Shown: positions 1-11,531 of the stretch, in pieces | Layout: each line of letters begins with the position of its first letter | How positions within the stretch are numbered: position 1 is the stretch's first letter | DNA from: Pyropia haitanensis | Lineage: Eukaryota; Rhodophyta; Bangiophyceae; Bangiales; Bangiaceae | Length of the DNA stretch: 64,000 bases | Assembly (NCBI GenBank): GCA_008729055.1 | Contig: SDUX01000003.1 | Span: 310,001-374,000 of the forward strand | Reading direction: 5' to 3' | Notes under the pieces: model-generated | What the model was told of the DNA's origin: nothing | What the model saw: the letters and a program-made list of their open reading frames with translations, nothing else | Database searches by the model: none | Made by a program: the position numbers and the translations under genes

Positions 1-2561
1 CCCCGCGCGTCGTGTCGCTGGCGCTGGCGTTTGTCGAGGCCGCCGTCGGCGTGGCGGCCATGTGGGCGGAGCTCCGCCCCGCCGCGGCGGCGCTGGTCGA
101 CACGGTCGTCTTTCCGCTGCTGTGCTTTTCCGACGCGGACGCGGTGACGCTCGAGGAGGACCCGCTCGAGTACGTGCGGCAGCAGGACGAGCTCCGCTCC
201 GAGGACCGGTACAGCCCGCGGCTGGCCGCGGCGGCGCTCCTCCACGTCCTCGCCTCGATGCGCGTCAAGGCGGTGGTGCTGCCGTTCCTTGCCCGCCTGC
301 TGGGGCAGGTGCTGGTGCCCGCCGCGGCGGCGGCGCCGGGCTCCCCGGCCGCCGCGTCGCTCAACCGGCTCAAGGACGGGGCGCTGCTAGCGCTGGGGAG
401 CGTCAAGAACCGGCTCATCCACTCCGAGGTCACCGCCAGCAGCCTCCTCGTGGCGGTCCGTGACCACGTGCTGCCGGTGCTTGCGCCCGGCGGGGGCGCG
501 CCGCCCTTCCTCGTCGCCCGCGCCGCGTGGCTGGTCGGCCAGTTCGCGTCGCCCGAGTGGAAGGCCTTTACCGATGCGTACGGCGTGGCCGCCGTCCGCG
601 GCCTGCTCGGCTCCCTCGACCACCCGTCGGTGGCGGTCCGCGCGACGGTAGCGGCGGCGCTGCTGCCCTACGCGGGTGTCGAGGCGCCCGCGGTGGTGGC
701 GCACCTCGAGGCGGCGGTGCCGTCCATCATTGAGCGCCTCATTGTCCTCACCGATAGCTTTTCGGGCGCGGGCAGCGACGCGGCGGTGGTGCTCGAGACG
801 ATGGAGGCGTACATGGGGCGGTTTTCGGATCAGGTGGCGCCGCTGGTGCCGGCGCTGACGCAGCGGCTCGTCGCGGCCTTTCTCCGCTCGGCCCCGTCAG
901 GCGCGGACGGGTCTGGCGGCGTGACGCCCGGGCCCGTCGGGGGCGTCCACCCAGACGATGACGACGACGACGAGGACGACGATGAGGAGCTGTCGGCGGT
1001 GGCGCTCGCCCTCCAGGCCATCACCGCGGTCAATGCGGGCCTGGCCGCTCTGGCCAGCAGCGACCTCCTGTCCGACGCGGAAAAGGTGGCGGGCTTTGCC
1101 GCCACTGAGGCCACCCTCCTCCCCGTTCTCGACGGCATGTTTGACCCCGCCCGGCGGGAGATGTTTGAGGAGAGCCTCGACGTCCTCTCCCAGCTGCTCT
1201 ACCACGCGGGCAGCCTGGGCGTCCGCCCGTCGCCGCCCATGTGGGCCCTCTTCCCGCGCCTCGCCGTTGGCCTCTGCGACGGGTGGACGGCCAACTACGC
1301 GCACCACGCGGTGGCGCCGCTGGACAACTGGATCACGTTTGACTGGGCGGGGCTCGCCGCGCCCGGCCGCCCGTTTCCGCCCGCGCTCGCCGCGCTCGCC
1401 GCGGCGGGCGTCCCGGGCGGCGCGGCAGCCGCCGCCGGCGGCCTCCCCACGTCAGGCCGCTACCTGGACGTGGCCGTCGGGCTGGTGGTGGACCTGTGGG
1501 CGGGCACGGACCGGGACGCGGAGGACGCCGCGGCGGGGTGCAAGATCGCCCAGGCGCTCATCCTGCACGGCAAGGCGGCGGCGGACGGGGCGCTCGACGC
1601 GGCCGCGACGGGGGTGCTGCTGCCGGCCGTCGCCGCCCGCCTGCCGCCGGTGCTCGCTGACCTCCCTCGCGGCGGTGGCGGCGGCGACGACGGCTCGGAC
1701 GACGAGGGCTCTGGGGAGACCCGCAAGCTCGCCGCCGCCCTCTTTAGCATTGTCTGGGCGCTGCTGTGGTACAACGCGCCGCTGACGCTGGGCGCCCTCG
1801 GCGGGGACGCGCCGTTTGCGCGGCTCCTCCAGTCGTACGCGTCGCTGGCGGGCCCGACGGGCGCGGGCGTGTCGCGGGTGCACGACAAGAAGCTGGCGGT
1901 GGTCGGGCTGGGCGCCGCGCTCGCCGCGACGGGCGGCGCCGGCGCGCACGACCGGGACGTGGTGCGGCTGGGGCTGGTCCTCCTCCAGGCGCTCGCGACG
2001 CAGCGGTCCACCGCGGCGGACGACGCGGCCAAGGGCGGCAGCCCCTTCCTGTCGGCGGCCAAGGCCTTTTCCGGCGCCGGCGGCGGCGCCGCCGACGACG
2101 ATGGCGACGACGTGGACGACCTGGCCGACGATGAGGACGCGGCGGACGGGGTGCAGGACGGGGTGCTCGCGGCGCTCGCTGCGGAGATGGGCGTGCACCC
2201 GGCGGCGGCACTCGGCGGTGGGGCGGACGCGGCGGCGGCGCTGCTCGAACAGTTTTGGGGTGCCGACGGGAGCGACGAGGACGAGGGGGACTTTGACTCG
2301 CCGCTCGACGCGGTGGACGAGGCCGCCGCGTTTGGCGCGGCGGTCGTGGCCGTTGCCGCCCGGGGGGAGCCCGCCTGGTGGGGGGGGCTGTCGGGGGCGG
2401 AGCGCGCCGCGGTCGAGGCGCTCGGCGGCGCCGCGGGGGGGGGGGGCGCCGGGGGTGGGGGGGGGGTGGGGGGGGGGGGGGGGGGGGCGCGCGTAAAGTG
2501 GACGCCGGCACCGTGCGCGCTCTTTCCGTCTCTGCTCCGTGCCGCGGGGCTAGCTCGCTAA
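1..2561 (+). CDS. Importin-7/8 family nuclear import receptor, C-terminal part (5' end outside window)
   Basis: Karyopherin-beta that carries cargo through nuclear pores, acting with Ran. The reading frame is open to the left window edge, so the N-terminal Ran-binding HEAT repeats lie upstream; about 850 residues are visible. The segment near the start, with VVFPLLCFSDAD followed by EEDPLEYVR, matches the importin-7/8 (Nmd5/Sxm1) signature FPL-C-DAD...EDP-EY-R. Downstream HEAT-like helices keep family landmarks: the KDGALLALGSVKNRL helix, the acidic DDDDDDEDDDEE stretch near 953-985, MWALFPRL, ALLWYNAPLTL, and HDKKLAVVGLGAAL. A second acidic patch sits at about 2095-2160, where importin-7 also has its long acidic loop. 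The last 40 residues run through G tracts (2430-2490), so the exact C-terminus and frame there are uncertain. Family assignment is confident; the choice between importin-7 and importin-8 orthology is meaningless outside animals. Confidence 0.9.
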   Translation, partial: PRVVSLALAFVEAAVGVAAMWAELRPAAAALVDTVVFPLLCFSDADAVTLEEDPLEYVRQQDELRSEDRYSPRLAAAALLHVLASMRVKAVVLPFLARLLGQVLVPAAAAAPGSPAAASLNRLKDGALLALGSVKNRLIHSEVTASSLLVAVRDHVLPVLAPGGGAPPFLVARAAWLVGQFASPEWKAFTDAYGVAAVRGLLGSLDHPSVAVRATVAAALLPYAGVEAPAVVAHLEAAVPSIIERLIVLTDSFSGAGSDAAVVLETMEAYMGRFSDQVAPLVPALTQRLVAAFLRSAPSGADGSGGVTPGPVGGVHPDDDDDDEDDDEELSAVALALQAITAVNAGLAALASSDLLSDAEKVAGFAATEATLLPVLDGMFDPARREMFEESLDVLSQLLYHAGSLGVRPSPPMWALFPRLAVGLCDGWTANYAHHAVAPLDNWITFDWAGLAAPGRPFPPALAALAAAGVPGGAAAAAGGLPTSGRYLDVAVGLVVDLWAGTDRDAEDAAAGCKIAQALILHGKAAADGALDAAATGVLLPAVAARLPPVLADLPRGGGGGDDGSDDEGSGETRKLAAALFSIVWALLWYNAPLTLGALGGDAPFARLLQSYASLAGPTGAGVSRVHDKKLAVVGLGAALAATGGAGAHDRDVVRLGLVLLQALATQRSTAADDAAKGGSPFLSAAKAFSGAGGGAADDDGDDVDDLADDEDAADGVQDGVLAALAAEMGVHPAAALGGGADAAAALLEQFWGADGSDEDEGDFDSPLDAVDEAAAFGAAVVAVAARGEPAWWGGLSGAERAAVEALGGAAGGGGAGGGGGVGGGGGGARVKWTPAPCALFPSLLRAAGLAR

Positions 2562-3272
2562 GGGAGTTGAGGAGGGGGGGGGGGGGGGGGGGGGGGGGGG
2601 AGGCGGAAGGAGTTGATCGCTTGTAGGTAGACGGCTGGGGGGGAACGGGGGTCGGGCGGGGGGGGGGGGCGCGGCGGCGGAGCTAGTCGCCTTTGTCAGG
2701 GCGGCGGGCGGTGGCGCGGGTGGCGGCCGCCGCGCCGCCGGCGTGGGCGGCCGCCCTGCCGGGGCCGCGCCACCCTCCGTCCGCGCCGCCGCTCCGCCCC
2801 TGCCGCGGTGCGCGTGCGCCCGCGCTGCCGGCCGCGGGCGCCGCGGTCGCCGGTCGTGGCGGCCGCCGGCCGCTCCGCCGCCCCTGCGACCGCCGCCGCC
2901 GCGGCAGGCGGCAGCGTCGCGACGGGGCGGCCGCGCGCGCCGCCGCCTCCCCGCGGGATGGGAACCAGGGGGGGGTGCCGCACGACCGCGCTGCCCACGC
3001 GCGCGGCGGGTGACAAGCAGGGGCGGGAAACATACCGCCCGCGGTGTGGGCTCGGTCGGACGGGCTGTACGGCCGCCGCCCGCGTGGCGCAGGGGATGCC
3101 CATCCCCCTCTCCTCCATTCCCCCCTCGGTTCCCCCTCTCCCGCCCCCCCCGGCTCGGACCCCGCCCCCCAGCTCACTTGGCCCGCCCGCCACACGTACC
3201 AGCAGGACAACGCCAACCGTACCGCCGCATCCGTCAGCGCCCCCCCTCGCCCCGCTCCCCCCCCCCTCCAGC
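2562..3272. other. Intergenic region between convergent genes, with long G tract
   Basis: This stretch lies between the stop of the importin gene (+) and the stop of the RING gene (-), so it holds two converging 3' ends. It contains a nearly pure G run at about 2573-2600 and further G/C-rich low-complexity sequence. Open frames crossing it are uninterrupted only because of base composition. I see no conserved protein signal. Confidence 0.5.
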
Positions 3273-6128
3273 TCATACGCCCACACTCCCATAGTCCCCC
3301 CCCCCCCACGCGCACGGCGGGAGCCCCCCGACGACACGCTTGCACACCGGGCACACGGAGGAGGTGAGCAGCCACGGGCTGATGCACCCCGCGTGGTACA
3401 CGTGGCCACACGGGAGGGGCGTGACGAGCACGCCGGGCACAAACGCGTCGAGGCACACCGCGCACACCTCATCGTCGGCCTCGTCGTCGGTGGCTGGCGC
3501 CGCCGACGGCGCCCCTGCGGCCGCCGACGTGCCCGCGGGAAGTGGCGGGGGGGGTGCGCCCGCGGCCGCCGCGGTCGCTGCCGCCCCTGCCGGCACCGCC
3601 GAGGCCGCCGCCGCCGCCGCCGCCGCCGGGGCGGCCGCCAACGACGACGCCGCGGGCGGCGGTGGTGGCGGCGGTGGCCCGCCCGCCCCCGCGGCGGCCG
3701 TCCCCCCAGCCGCCAACGGCGGGCCGGGCAGCAGCGCGGCGCTCACCGACGGCTCCTCCTCGTCTTCACCGCCGGCCGCCGCCGCCACGCTCGGCACTGG
3801 CGACGCTGGCCGCGGCGTGTCGCCGCTGGCAGGCTGGCGCGACGACGGCGGTGGCGGTGGCGGCGGCGGCGGCGGCGATGGCGGCGGCGGCGGCGGCGGT
3901 CGCCGCGCCCAGCCACCCGCCACCCCCCCCCGCACCCACGGCACGACGGCCATGCGCTCGACCGCGGCGGCGCGGGCGCGGGCGACCCCCCCCCGGCGCC
4001 GCGCGCGGAGCACGTTGAGGCCGCACTGGCAGAGGATCCACGCCGCCATGCCGCGGACGAGCGCGCCGTTGAGCGCGTCGCGGCCATAGTCCACGTCCAG
4101 CGTCGCCTCGCCTTCGCCGGTAAACGAGACGGTCACGCCCGCGGGGCCCGCGACGCAGGGCGCCAGCGCCGCCCAGTCCGCCGCGCTGATCATCACCGCG
4201 GGGATGCGGACGCCCGCCTCTTCCGCCGGCCGCTCCGCAGCCACTGCCGACGCCGACGCCGCCACCGCCGGCTGCGCCAATGCCGGGGCGTCCGCCTCCC
4301 GGTCCGCGCCGTCCACGCCCCCGTCGGGGGTGGTGACGGCCGCGGCCGGCGTCGTTGCCGCGGCGGGCGGACCCGCAATGGGGGCCGGACGCCCCCCCCC
4401 CCCCCCCCCCCCCCTCCGCCCCCCCCCCCCCCCACCAACCCCCGCGGGCGGCTGTGGTTGCGCTCCATATTCGCCAGCCGGTCGCCCTCGGCGGGCGCGT
4501 TGACAACCACCACCCCCGCCGCGCCCGCCGCCTGCGCGGCCAGCACCTTGGTGTAAAACGCGCAGCCGCCGCGCGCAATCGCAACCGCCGCGCCGGCGAG
4601 CGCCGCCGACGCCTCCACCCGCCCGCACCCGTCGCCGGGCAGCGCCGCTTGGAGTTCCGCCAAGCTCAGCCTCCCGCCGCCACCCCCACCGCCGCCATCG
4701 CCGCCGCCGCCCCCGGCCGCGGGCACCCGCGGCGCCTCGTCCGCGTCCGCACCCGCCAGCGCCAGCGCCGCCCCCGCCGCGGCGCCCGCCGAGCGGCGGC
4801 CGGCGAGGAGCGGCAGCACCCCCCGCCGGCCGCCGCCCATCCCAGTCAGCGCGGGCGGCAGCGGCAGCACCGCCGCCGCCGCCGACGCTGCCAGCGACGC
4901 GCCCACCGCGGCGGGCCCACACCCCGTGTCGGGCACGCCGCCAAGGCCGCCCGCAGCGACAGCCGCGGCGGCAATGGTGGCGGTGTTGGTGGGCGTGCTG
5001 GCAGCGGTGGCGGCGGGGGCCGCGGCGGTGGCAGCCGCAGCCGCAGCGGCGGTACGCCAGCCGCCGCCACGGCGGCGGCGACCGCCCGCCGCTCCCGCCG
5101 CCGCCGCCGCCGCCTGCCGTAACGCTGCCGGCAGGCGCAGGCGCGGCGCGGCGGGCGCGGGGGACACCCCCAGCCGGGACCCGCCGCCGCTGCTGCCGCC
5201 GCCGCCCACCGTCTGGGTGGCGGGCGCCGCGGCGGCTGACGGCGACACCGCCGGCGGCTGCGCCGGGAGGGCCACCAGCGGCACAGAGAGGACGAGGCCG
5301 TCGGCGGCGGCGGGGCCAAACATGGCCCCCGCGTGCGGGACCACCCGGTGGACGCCGCCGCAACTGTGCCGAGCAAGGATAGAGGGGTGCAAAAGGTAGG
5401 GAGGAGATGTAGACGGCCACGTAGGGAACGGAACAGAAGGACACGTGCGGGTGGTTAGACTACAGCACCCTCACGGCGGCCACCCCATCAGCCGGCGGTC
5501 CCCACCAGCGGCCGACCGGTGGCAACCAGCTGGGGCTGCAGTTCCCGCCGCCCCCCCTCTCCCGCCCAGACCATAATCCTGGCGCGCGCGGACGCGGTGG
5601 CCGCCCGCCACCACCGGCTGCCCCCCCCCCACCGCCCAGCCCCCTCTGACCACCAGGACCCCACCCGCCCCAGCTGCATGCACACCCCCCCCGTCCACCC
5701 GCACCCCCACCGCCCCCGCCACCACACAGCGGCGGCCGCCCCTTCACCCCCCCCTCACCCACCCGCTATCCGCGCTCGCTCCCATAAAAATAGGGAACCG
5801 AGCCGGAAGAAACATCCCCTCGCCGCCCGCGCCACTCGCCCCCAACAAATGAATTTACGTACCGTGCGGGTGCGTCCACGACGAGCCCGTCCACGGCGGC
5901 CGACCCCACCACCACCGCGAGCAGCACCCCCACCACCCCCGCCGTCGACACCGCCGCCACCGCCGCCGCCACCGCCGCCGTCACCGACGACGTCGCCGCC
6001 GCCGCCGCGCCGCCGTCGTGTCGCCGACAGCGTCGCGGGCGCCCCCTACCGCCACCGCCGTCGACGCTGTCGCCGCCGCCGCCGCCGCCGCTGCCGCCGC
6101 TGCTGCCGCTGCCGCCGCTGCCGCCGCT

Positions 6129-6163
<35 letters not shown>

Positions 6164-6200
6164 CAGCACCGTCGCCGCGTGTGGTGGCTGCCGCCGCCAT
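3273..6200 (-). CDS. PA-domain, RING-H2 E3 ubiquitin ligase (secretory/membrane type)
   Basis: Probable membrane ubiquitin ligase of the PA-TM-RING class (relatives: RNF13, GRAIL, plant RMR). Exon 1 is about 6200-5863; it ends in a hydrophobic signal-like stretch (VVGVLLAVVVGSAAV) followed by VDAPAR. Donor GTACGT at 5862 and acceptor CAG at 5366-5364 join in phase to exon 2, 5363-3273, giving R-CGGVHRVVPHAGAMFGP. The PA-type domain follows: AIARGGCAFYTKVLAAQAAG and VVVVNAP at about 4640-4470, then IPAVMIS at about 4200. Between these two blocks the frame changes at paired C runs (4392-4433). A weakly hydrophobic helix (ALVRGMAAWILCQCGLNVL) lies near 4050. The RING-H2 finger at about 3475-3340 has CAVC, PCGHVYHAGC and CPVC, a complete C3H2C3 set. 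The start codon in exon 1 is uncertain because a Gly-rich stretch precedes the signal. The domain calls are firm; the exact topology is inferred. Confidence 0.8.
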
Positions 6201-9200
6201 GGGGGAAACCCCCCGCCGCACCGCCCACCGCCGCCGCGTCGGCCGACCGCAACGGGTGGAGGGGACGGGCGGCCGGCCTGGGCGGCCGGCCGGCCACCCA
6301 GCCGCGCACCCGGCACGCGCGCGCCCGCCCACTCCCCCCGCTCCCCGCCCCGGCACCGCGCGTGCGCCCGAAGAGTGGCGCGTGCGACCAGACAAGCGGT
6401 AGCGGTTGGCGGCGGGGGGGGGGGAGAGGGGAAGAGCGGAGAGGAGGGATTTGTACGTGTGAAGAGGGGCGGGGGGACAAGAGTATGGGAAGGGAAAAGA
6501 GGGAATAGGGGAAGGGGGGGGGGGGGGTGGGGGGGGAAAGCAGAGGGGGAGGGGGCGGAGGCGGGACGGCCGCCCGCAACGCCGTCGACGAGCAGCGGTG
6601 TGCCGCACGCGGCGCGTTTGCACAGCAGGGAACGCTCCGCCTCGACGGGGTCGCCGCCTCGGGCAGCCCGCTGGAGGGGGGGGGGGTGGACGGCTCGCCC
6701 CCGCCACGCTGGCGCGGGGTCGTGCGCAGGGGGCGCGGGGAGGGGGGTCGCAGCGAACAAATCCTTGGGGGGGCCACTTTGAGATTACGTTGGCGACAGC
6801 CAAAGACTGTCTCCGCGTCTCGCCCATCGTGACGAAGCCAGACTGGGTGATTCAACTCGACGTGTCGGGCACACGGCCGTGTCTTGCCACGCGCGTGCTG
6901 TCCATGGGCGCCTTCGTCGCATCCCCCCCCCGCAGACCGCTCAGCCGGCAGCGCTCTCCACACCCGGCAGTGGGGTGGCCGGCGGGCGCAGCGGCCGACA
7001 CTCCCCCCGCCTCCCCTGCGTGGCCACCAGGTGGGCCGTGGCGGTGACCGTGGCGGTGGCCGGGGGGGGGCGGTTTGAGAGGCGGCGTCGGCGATGCCGT
7101 CGACACCCTCTCTTGGGGAGGTGCGCCGGCGCCCCGCGGGCAAGCTGCTGCGGTTCCACGGCCACGAGAAACGGGCGGTCGCCGCGAACCGGGCGGTGTG
7201 GCCGGCGTCTGCCGCCGGAACGGTCGCCGCCGCGTTTCTGCCTCGGGCACAAGGGCAGCGGGGCGCACGGCAGAGGACACCGCCGCGTCGGGGGCACCCG
7301 CTGTCGGTCACAGCCGCCACCGTCGCGGCGGCGTCTGTTCCTCTGTCGCCGCTGCTGCTGCCGCCGCTGCGGTCGCCACCACTGCCGCCGCCGCTGTCGT
7401 CGTCGTCGACACCACTGCTGCTGCTACCGCCGCTGCGACAGCACAGCTGCCTCGCATTGGTGGCTGCCACTGGTGGCCACACCAGCCGTAGCGGCCTTGG
7501 CGACGAGCGACGGGGAAAACTGCGCCAGGGATGGTGGCCGGCGGTGGTGTCGGTCATGGCGGCAACGGCAAGGGCGATTGCGGGCAGGGGCGGCAGTGGC
7601 GGCGGCCGCCGCGGCGGCGGCGGTAGCCGGGGCGAGCGGCGCCCACAAGTGATCAACTGGTCCGGCGCGCGTCACAGGCAGAGGCCGCGGCCTCGGGCGG
7701 TTCAGCCGGTGCACCGGCTGAACCGACCGCGGTCGTCCCCTTCCGTGCGTCGCCCCACTGTCGCAGGCGGTAGCCGGCGGTGGGCGGTTTGGCACGTCGG
7801 CAGTTGCCCCCCCCCCTCCCCCCCCTCTCCCGCTCCAGGTCATCCCCCCCCCTCTCTTCCCCACTGCACAACCAAAAAGGACTCTCCGCTGTGGTGCCTG
7901 GCCTCCCGGCGCGAAGAGGATGAAAAGCGGCAAGATCAGTACGCGGAACAAACACAAGACACAAGGACAGGCGGAAAGGAAAACAAGTCCGTGCTCCAGG
8001 CTGTCGCTGGTCCATGCGAGGCGGCACTCCTCCCACCCCCCACCAACATCACCCAGGTCACCTTCGGGTGCGCGCCCCGGCCTTTGTTGCCGACGGCCGC
8101 TCGCCGTCGCGTTACCAGCCTGGCGCCTCCCCACGCATGGGGGGCCAGCGCCCTCACTTTTGTTCGTGGTCCGAGAGGGGCGCTGCCTGCCGCGCCACGC
8201 GTCGAGCTCACGGCCTCAAACAAGGCAGGAGGGGCGGGGGGGTGGGAAAGGAGGGGGGAGCCGGATGCTGAGGCGTGCATCATGCGCCGGCGGATTTCGC
8301 ACGGTGGCTGGGGTGCGGCGGGCAGAGGCGGGGATGGAACGTGGCTGAGGGGACTTGCCGTCCTCATTTATGCGCGCCGCACGGCCGCCCATGAGACGGG
8401 GGAGGAATCGCTCGTGTCGGGTGGGTCGCTCGCCAGGTCGTGGCGGGCGCCACCCGCCCCTGTCCCACCCCTCGCACCCTTCCGATTCTGTTCGTATCAC
8501 CAGCGCACGCCGCGGGAGGAGTGCGGCTCTTGCCCCCGGTTGCCGTGTCTGCCCTACCAGCGATTGGCGACTGGTCAGCCATTCGTGGCAGACAGGCCAT
8601 CGAGTCTGTTTCAGCGACCCGCCACTGATCGCCGGGGCGGCGCCCCCCACGAGTGCCCTCGCCGGTCCCCGCCCCTGCCCTACGGTGCACCATCATCGCT
8701 ATCTCTGGCAGACGCGCCGCCCCCCCTCCCCACCTTCCCTTCCACCAGAACTAAAAAAACAAACAAGAATGACAGCCACAGGGACGGCGGGTTCGAGGTC
8801 GAGCCCAGATCGCTCCTGCGGCGGGCAGCGCCGCCAGCTGCCCACCGCCGCCCCGACCCCACGCTACACCGCCAGCACGCGGACAGAGGCTCGTCCCACG
8901 CTGGCGCCGCCACCACGCTGGCGCTCGGGCAGCCGAGCGAACGCAGCGCACCACCCTAGTCTGCTGGAGCGACGGCAACAGCCGCGGGGGGGCATCCGCG
9001 GCGAAGCGAGGCTCCCCTGCCGCCCGCCCTCCGCCCGCCAGCTTTCCGTCCGACGACCGCCTGCCGGTCAAGCCGCTCCTGCGCGACGCTCGCCGTTTCC
9101 ATTGGGGAGGATTGCTGCCTCCTACGGAGCTATCGACCGGTCGGGCGCCGCCGTGTGGGCGGGGGACGCACACCGGCAGCGGCGGCGATGTCGGCGGGCA

Positions 9201-10760
9201 CGGAGACGGTGCCGCTTGTCACGCCAAGCGGCACCCCGCCCCCCTCTGCTTCCCCTCATGCCATCGCACGCCGAGCACGATCAGTGTTCTTGGATGAGAG
9301 AGCGGCACCGCCTACCGAACAGGCTGGCTGGCGAGACGCGGACTCACCTCCCCTCCCGCCCTTCCTCACCAAGCACGGTCCCGTTGTCGGGCGGCCAAGT
9401 GCAGGTGGGACCCTCCCCGCACTTTGCAAGCCCAAAGTCATGGTTGGATGCAATCAATTTGTACACGCCTCGGCGCGCGCGTGTCAGGCAAGGGGTGCGG
9501 TGGAGTCGGGACAGCAAGGGCAAGGCGACCGCGGTGGACGGATGCCCAGTACGGTGGGACCCACGTACAAAAAATCTTGACAAGGAAGGCTGCCCTTACA
9601 GATTGGTCAGGTGCGAACGAATCTGGGCCGCATCTGTCTGGCTGCGGCTCGCAGGTCGCCAATGGGAGCTCCGTCCGCTCTGTCACCCGCAGACTGTTGT
9701 TATTCAGCGAGTGGCGCGTGCGCTGGCGTGGGCGCCCACGCACCGCAGTAACGGAGCGTGTGCGCTGGGCCTCCTTGCGACGATGCCGCGGCGGACACTC
9801 CAGCCGTCGCCGTCCCTTGGCCGCCCCTTTTTTCGCGGATTGAGCAGGTGGGCGGGGCAACAGGGACGGCACGGAACGGAAGGGGCGTGGGTGTCGCCTC
9901 ACGAAGAGTGCCGCACCGAAAAGGCCACATCACCAGAGCTGACACACACCCCTCGCACGGTTGTGGGAGGGTGTGTGCGCTGTCAGCGCACGGGCCGCTG
10001 CGCTGGAGCGCTACCCATTCTGTGGGCACTGCGCCGGGAGCTACCCAGTCTGTGGTGGTCCCTAGCAGGTTGGTTCCCTGCCACCTGTAGATGCATCCTT
10101 GTGTGGGGGGGGTTGATGCCCGTGGGGGTAAGGGGAGGAAGGGGCAGGGGCGTCAGCGCGGCTATACTCACCTCCTTGCGGAGCGTACAGCTGTGGCTGC
10201 CGGACGCCGGTCATCCCTCACACCTGCCAGGTCTCGATGGCCGCCGTATTGCTGTCGTGATGCGCTGTAGGGTTGGAGCGATGGCGACCAGACTATGCGC
10301 CTGTGACGTGCGGCGCGGCCGCGACAGCTAGCACAACTGATCGCGTTGAGCGGCAGAGAGGGGGGTGGAGGGGCGCGTGGGGGAGCAATATGGACTGGCA
10401 GTGGTTGAGGACGACCAGAGGACCAGGGGCGCCGGCGCCTCTACAGGGACAGAGCGGTAGACAGCACCGTCGCTTGGTGGTCGACAGTACCGCCGCGGGT
10501 CTCTGTGCGGCGCCTCGCCCACCCCGCAGTGCACCCACACGCCGGCCTGGCCATCGCCAGAGTCGGTACAAAAGGGCACCTCCCGTCCGCTGGTGGGCTC
10601 CCTCCCCTCCCTCCATCAGCCACATCCAGCAGCCAAAGCCCTTCAAGGAGCCTTCCCATCCTCCCCCCTCCCTCCCACCTCCGCCTGTACTCTCCGCCAC
10701 TCCAGCGTCTGCTCGCACTCTTCTTTCGGCCACGCCCTCCCGCCCCTGCCACTCTCCACC
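6201..10760. other. Long gene-poor region; no confident gene
   Basis: About 4.5 kb without a recognisable conserved domain on either strand. Many open frames exist, but they overlap each other on all six frames and have compositions expected of GC-rich non-coding DNA. G runs occur at about 6415-6540. One island at about 6769-6920 (+) reads like protein (see findings). A perfect 28-bp palindrome sits at 7698-7725. The last part probably includes the promoter and 5' UTR of the gene starting at 10761. Confidence 0.4.
7698..7725. repeat. Perfect 28-bp palindrome
   Basis: The 14 bases starting CGGTTCAGCCGGT are followed directly by their exact reverse complement with no spacer. It could form a cruciform or RNA hairpin, or be a symmetric protein-binding site. 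No gene start is close enough to assign a role. Confidence 0.8.
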
Positions 10761-11531
10761 ATGGGTCTCTTCACCCGCGTGACGGCCGTCGCGGCCGTTG
10801 TCGCAGCCACCGTTGCGGTTGCGGCCGCCACGGACCGTGACCGCCGCGACAACCGCTTCAAGGTGATCAAGGACTCGGGCAAGATGGCCGCCGACATCCA
10901 GGACGGCTTTGACAGGTTCAACCGCCTCCTCGGCGAGCCCGACAATGGGAATGACCCGCCCGCCCGCCGCGGCCGCCGCAGCATCAACTGGGACGCCGAT
11001 GCCGTGCCGTTTGATATGCCCGGCGACTTTTTCAACACCAACGTCCCCCGCGGGGCGGTCTTCAAGGCCAAGCGCGGGGAGTTCCGGGTGTCCAACCCGC
11101 CGCCCAAGGAGCACATTGTGGACAACCGGTTTGACAGCATCAACAAGCGCCTCGCCAAGCAGCTGCTGGTGTTCTCGCCGGCCCGTCTCTTCACCCCGCT
11201 CCGTGACAACGAGATGGAGGTGCTCTTTGAGGTGCCTGGACGGCGGGGCAAGGATGCCACGACCACCGGCTTTGGCGCCGTCTTTGCCGACGTGGACCGC
11301 GAGCGCGTGACGAGCCTCGAGTTCCTCGACCGCCATGGCCGGCGGCTGGCCAAGGAGTTTGCGCCCGCCCGCGGCGGCGGCCTCAGCTTCCTCGGCGTCG
11401 TCTTTGACAAGCCGATCGTTGCCAAGGTCAAGATCACGCTCGGCGACAAGAAGATCTCGGACCGCGATGGCCGCGAAGGGGACGTTGTTGTTGCGGACGA
11501 CTTTGTGTATGGGGAGCCGCAGCGCGTCTAA
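10761..11531 (+). CDS. Secreted protein of a bacterial-type uncharacterised family
   Basis: Single exon, 256 residues, starting at ATG in good context (CCACCATGG). Residues 1-23 (MGLFTRVTAVAAVVAATVAV) form a signal peptide. The mature part has the order of motifs I associate with uncharacterised secreted bacterial proteins from environmental phyla: FNRLLGEPDNGN and RRSINWD near the start, then PGDFFNTNVPRGAVF, a strand-rich middle with LLVFSPARLFTPL, TTGFGAVFADVDRE, SLEFLDRHGRRL, LSFLGVVFD, and a C-terminal VVVADDFVYGEP. No catalytic motif is obvious; a beta-sandwich surface or matrix protein is a reasonable guess. The frame is open upstream to 10593, but those residues lack a signal peptide and look like UTR. 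No intron is seen, which fits acquisition from bacteria but does not prove it. Function unknown. Confidence 0.8.
   Translation: MGLFTRVTAVAAVVAATVAVAAATDRDRRDNRFKVIKDSGKMAADIQDGFDRFNRLLGEPDNGNDPPARRGRRSINWDADAVPFDMPGDFFNTNVPRGAVFKAKRGEFRVSNPPPKEHIVDNRFDSINKRLAKQLLVFSPARLFTPLRDNEMEVLFEVPGRRGKDATTTGFGAVFADVDRERVTSLEFLDRHGRRLAKEFAPARGGGLSFLGVVFDKPIVAKVKITLGDKKISDRDGREGDVVVADDFVYGEPQRV

Noticed and set aside
2683..4556. Large open frames overlapping the RING gene on both strands
   Set aside because: They are shadows of the GC-rich RING gene; none carries a domain, whereas the minus frame holds the PA and RING motifs.
7094..10331. Two long plus frames (7094-8959 and 8355-10331)
   Set aside because: Composition matches non-coding GC-rich DNA, the two overlap each other in different frames, and no domain or signal is visible.
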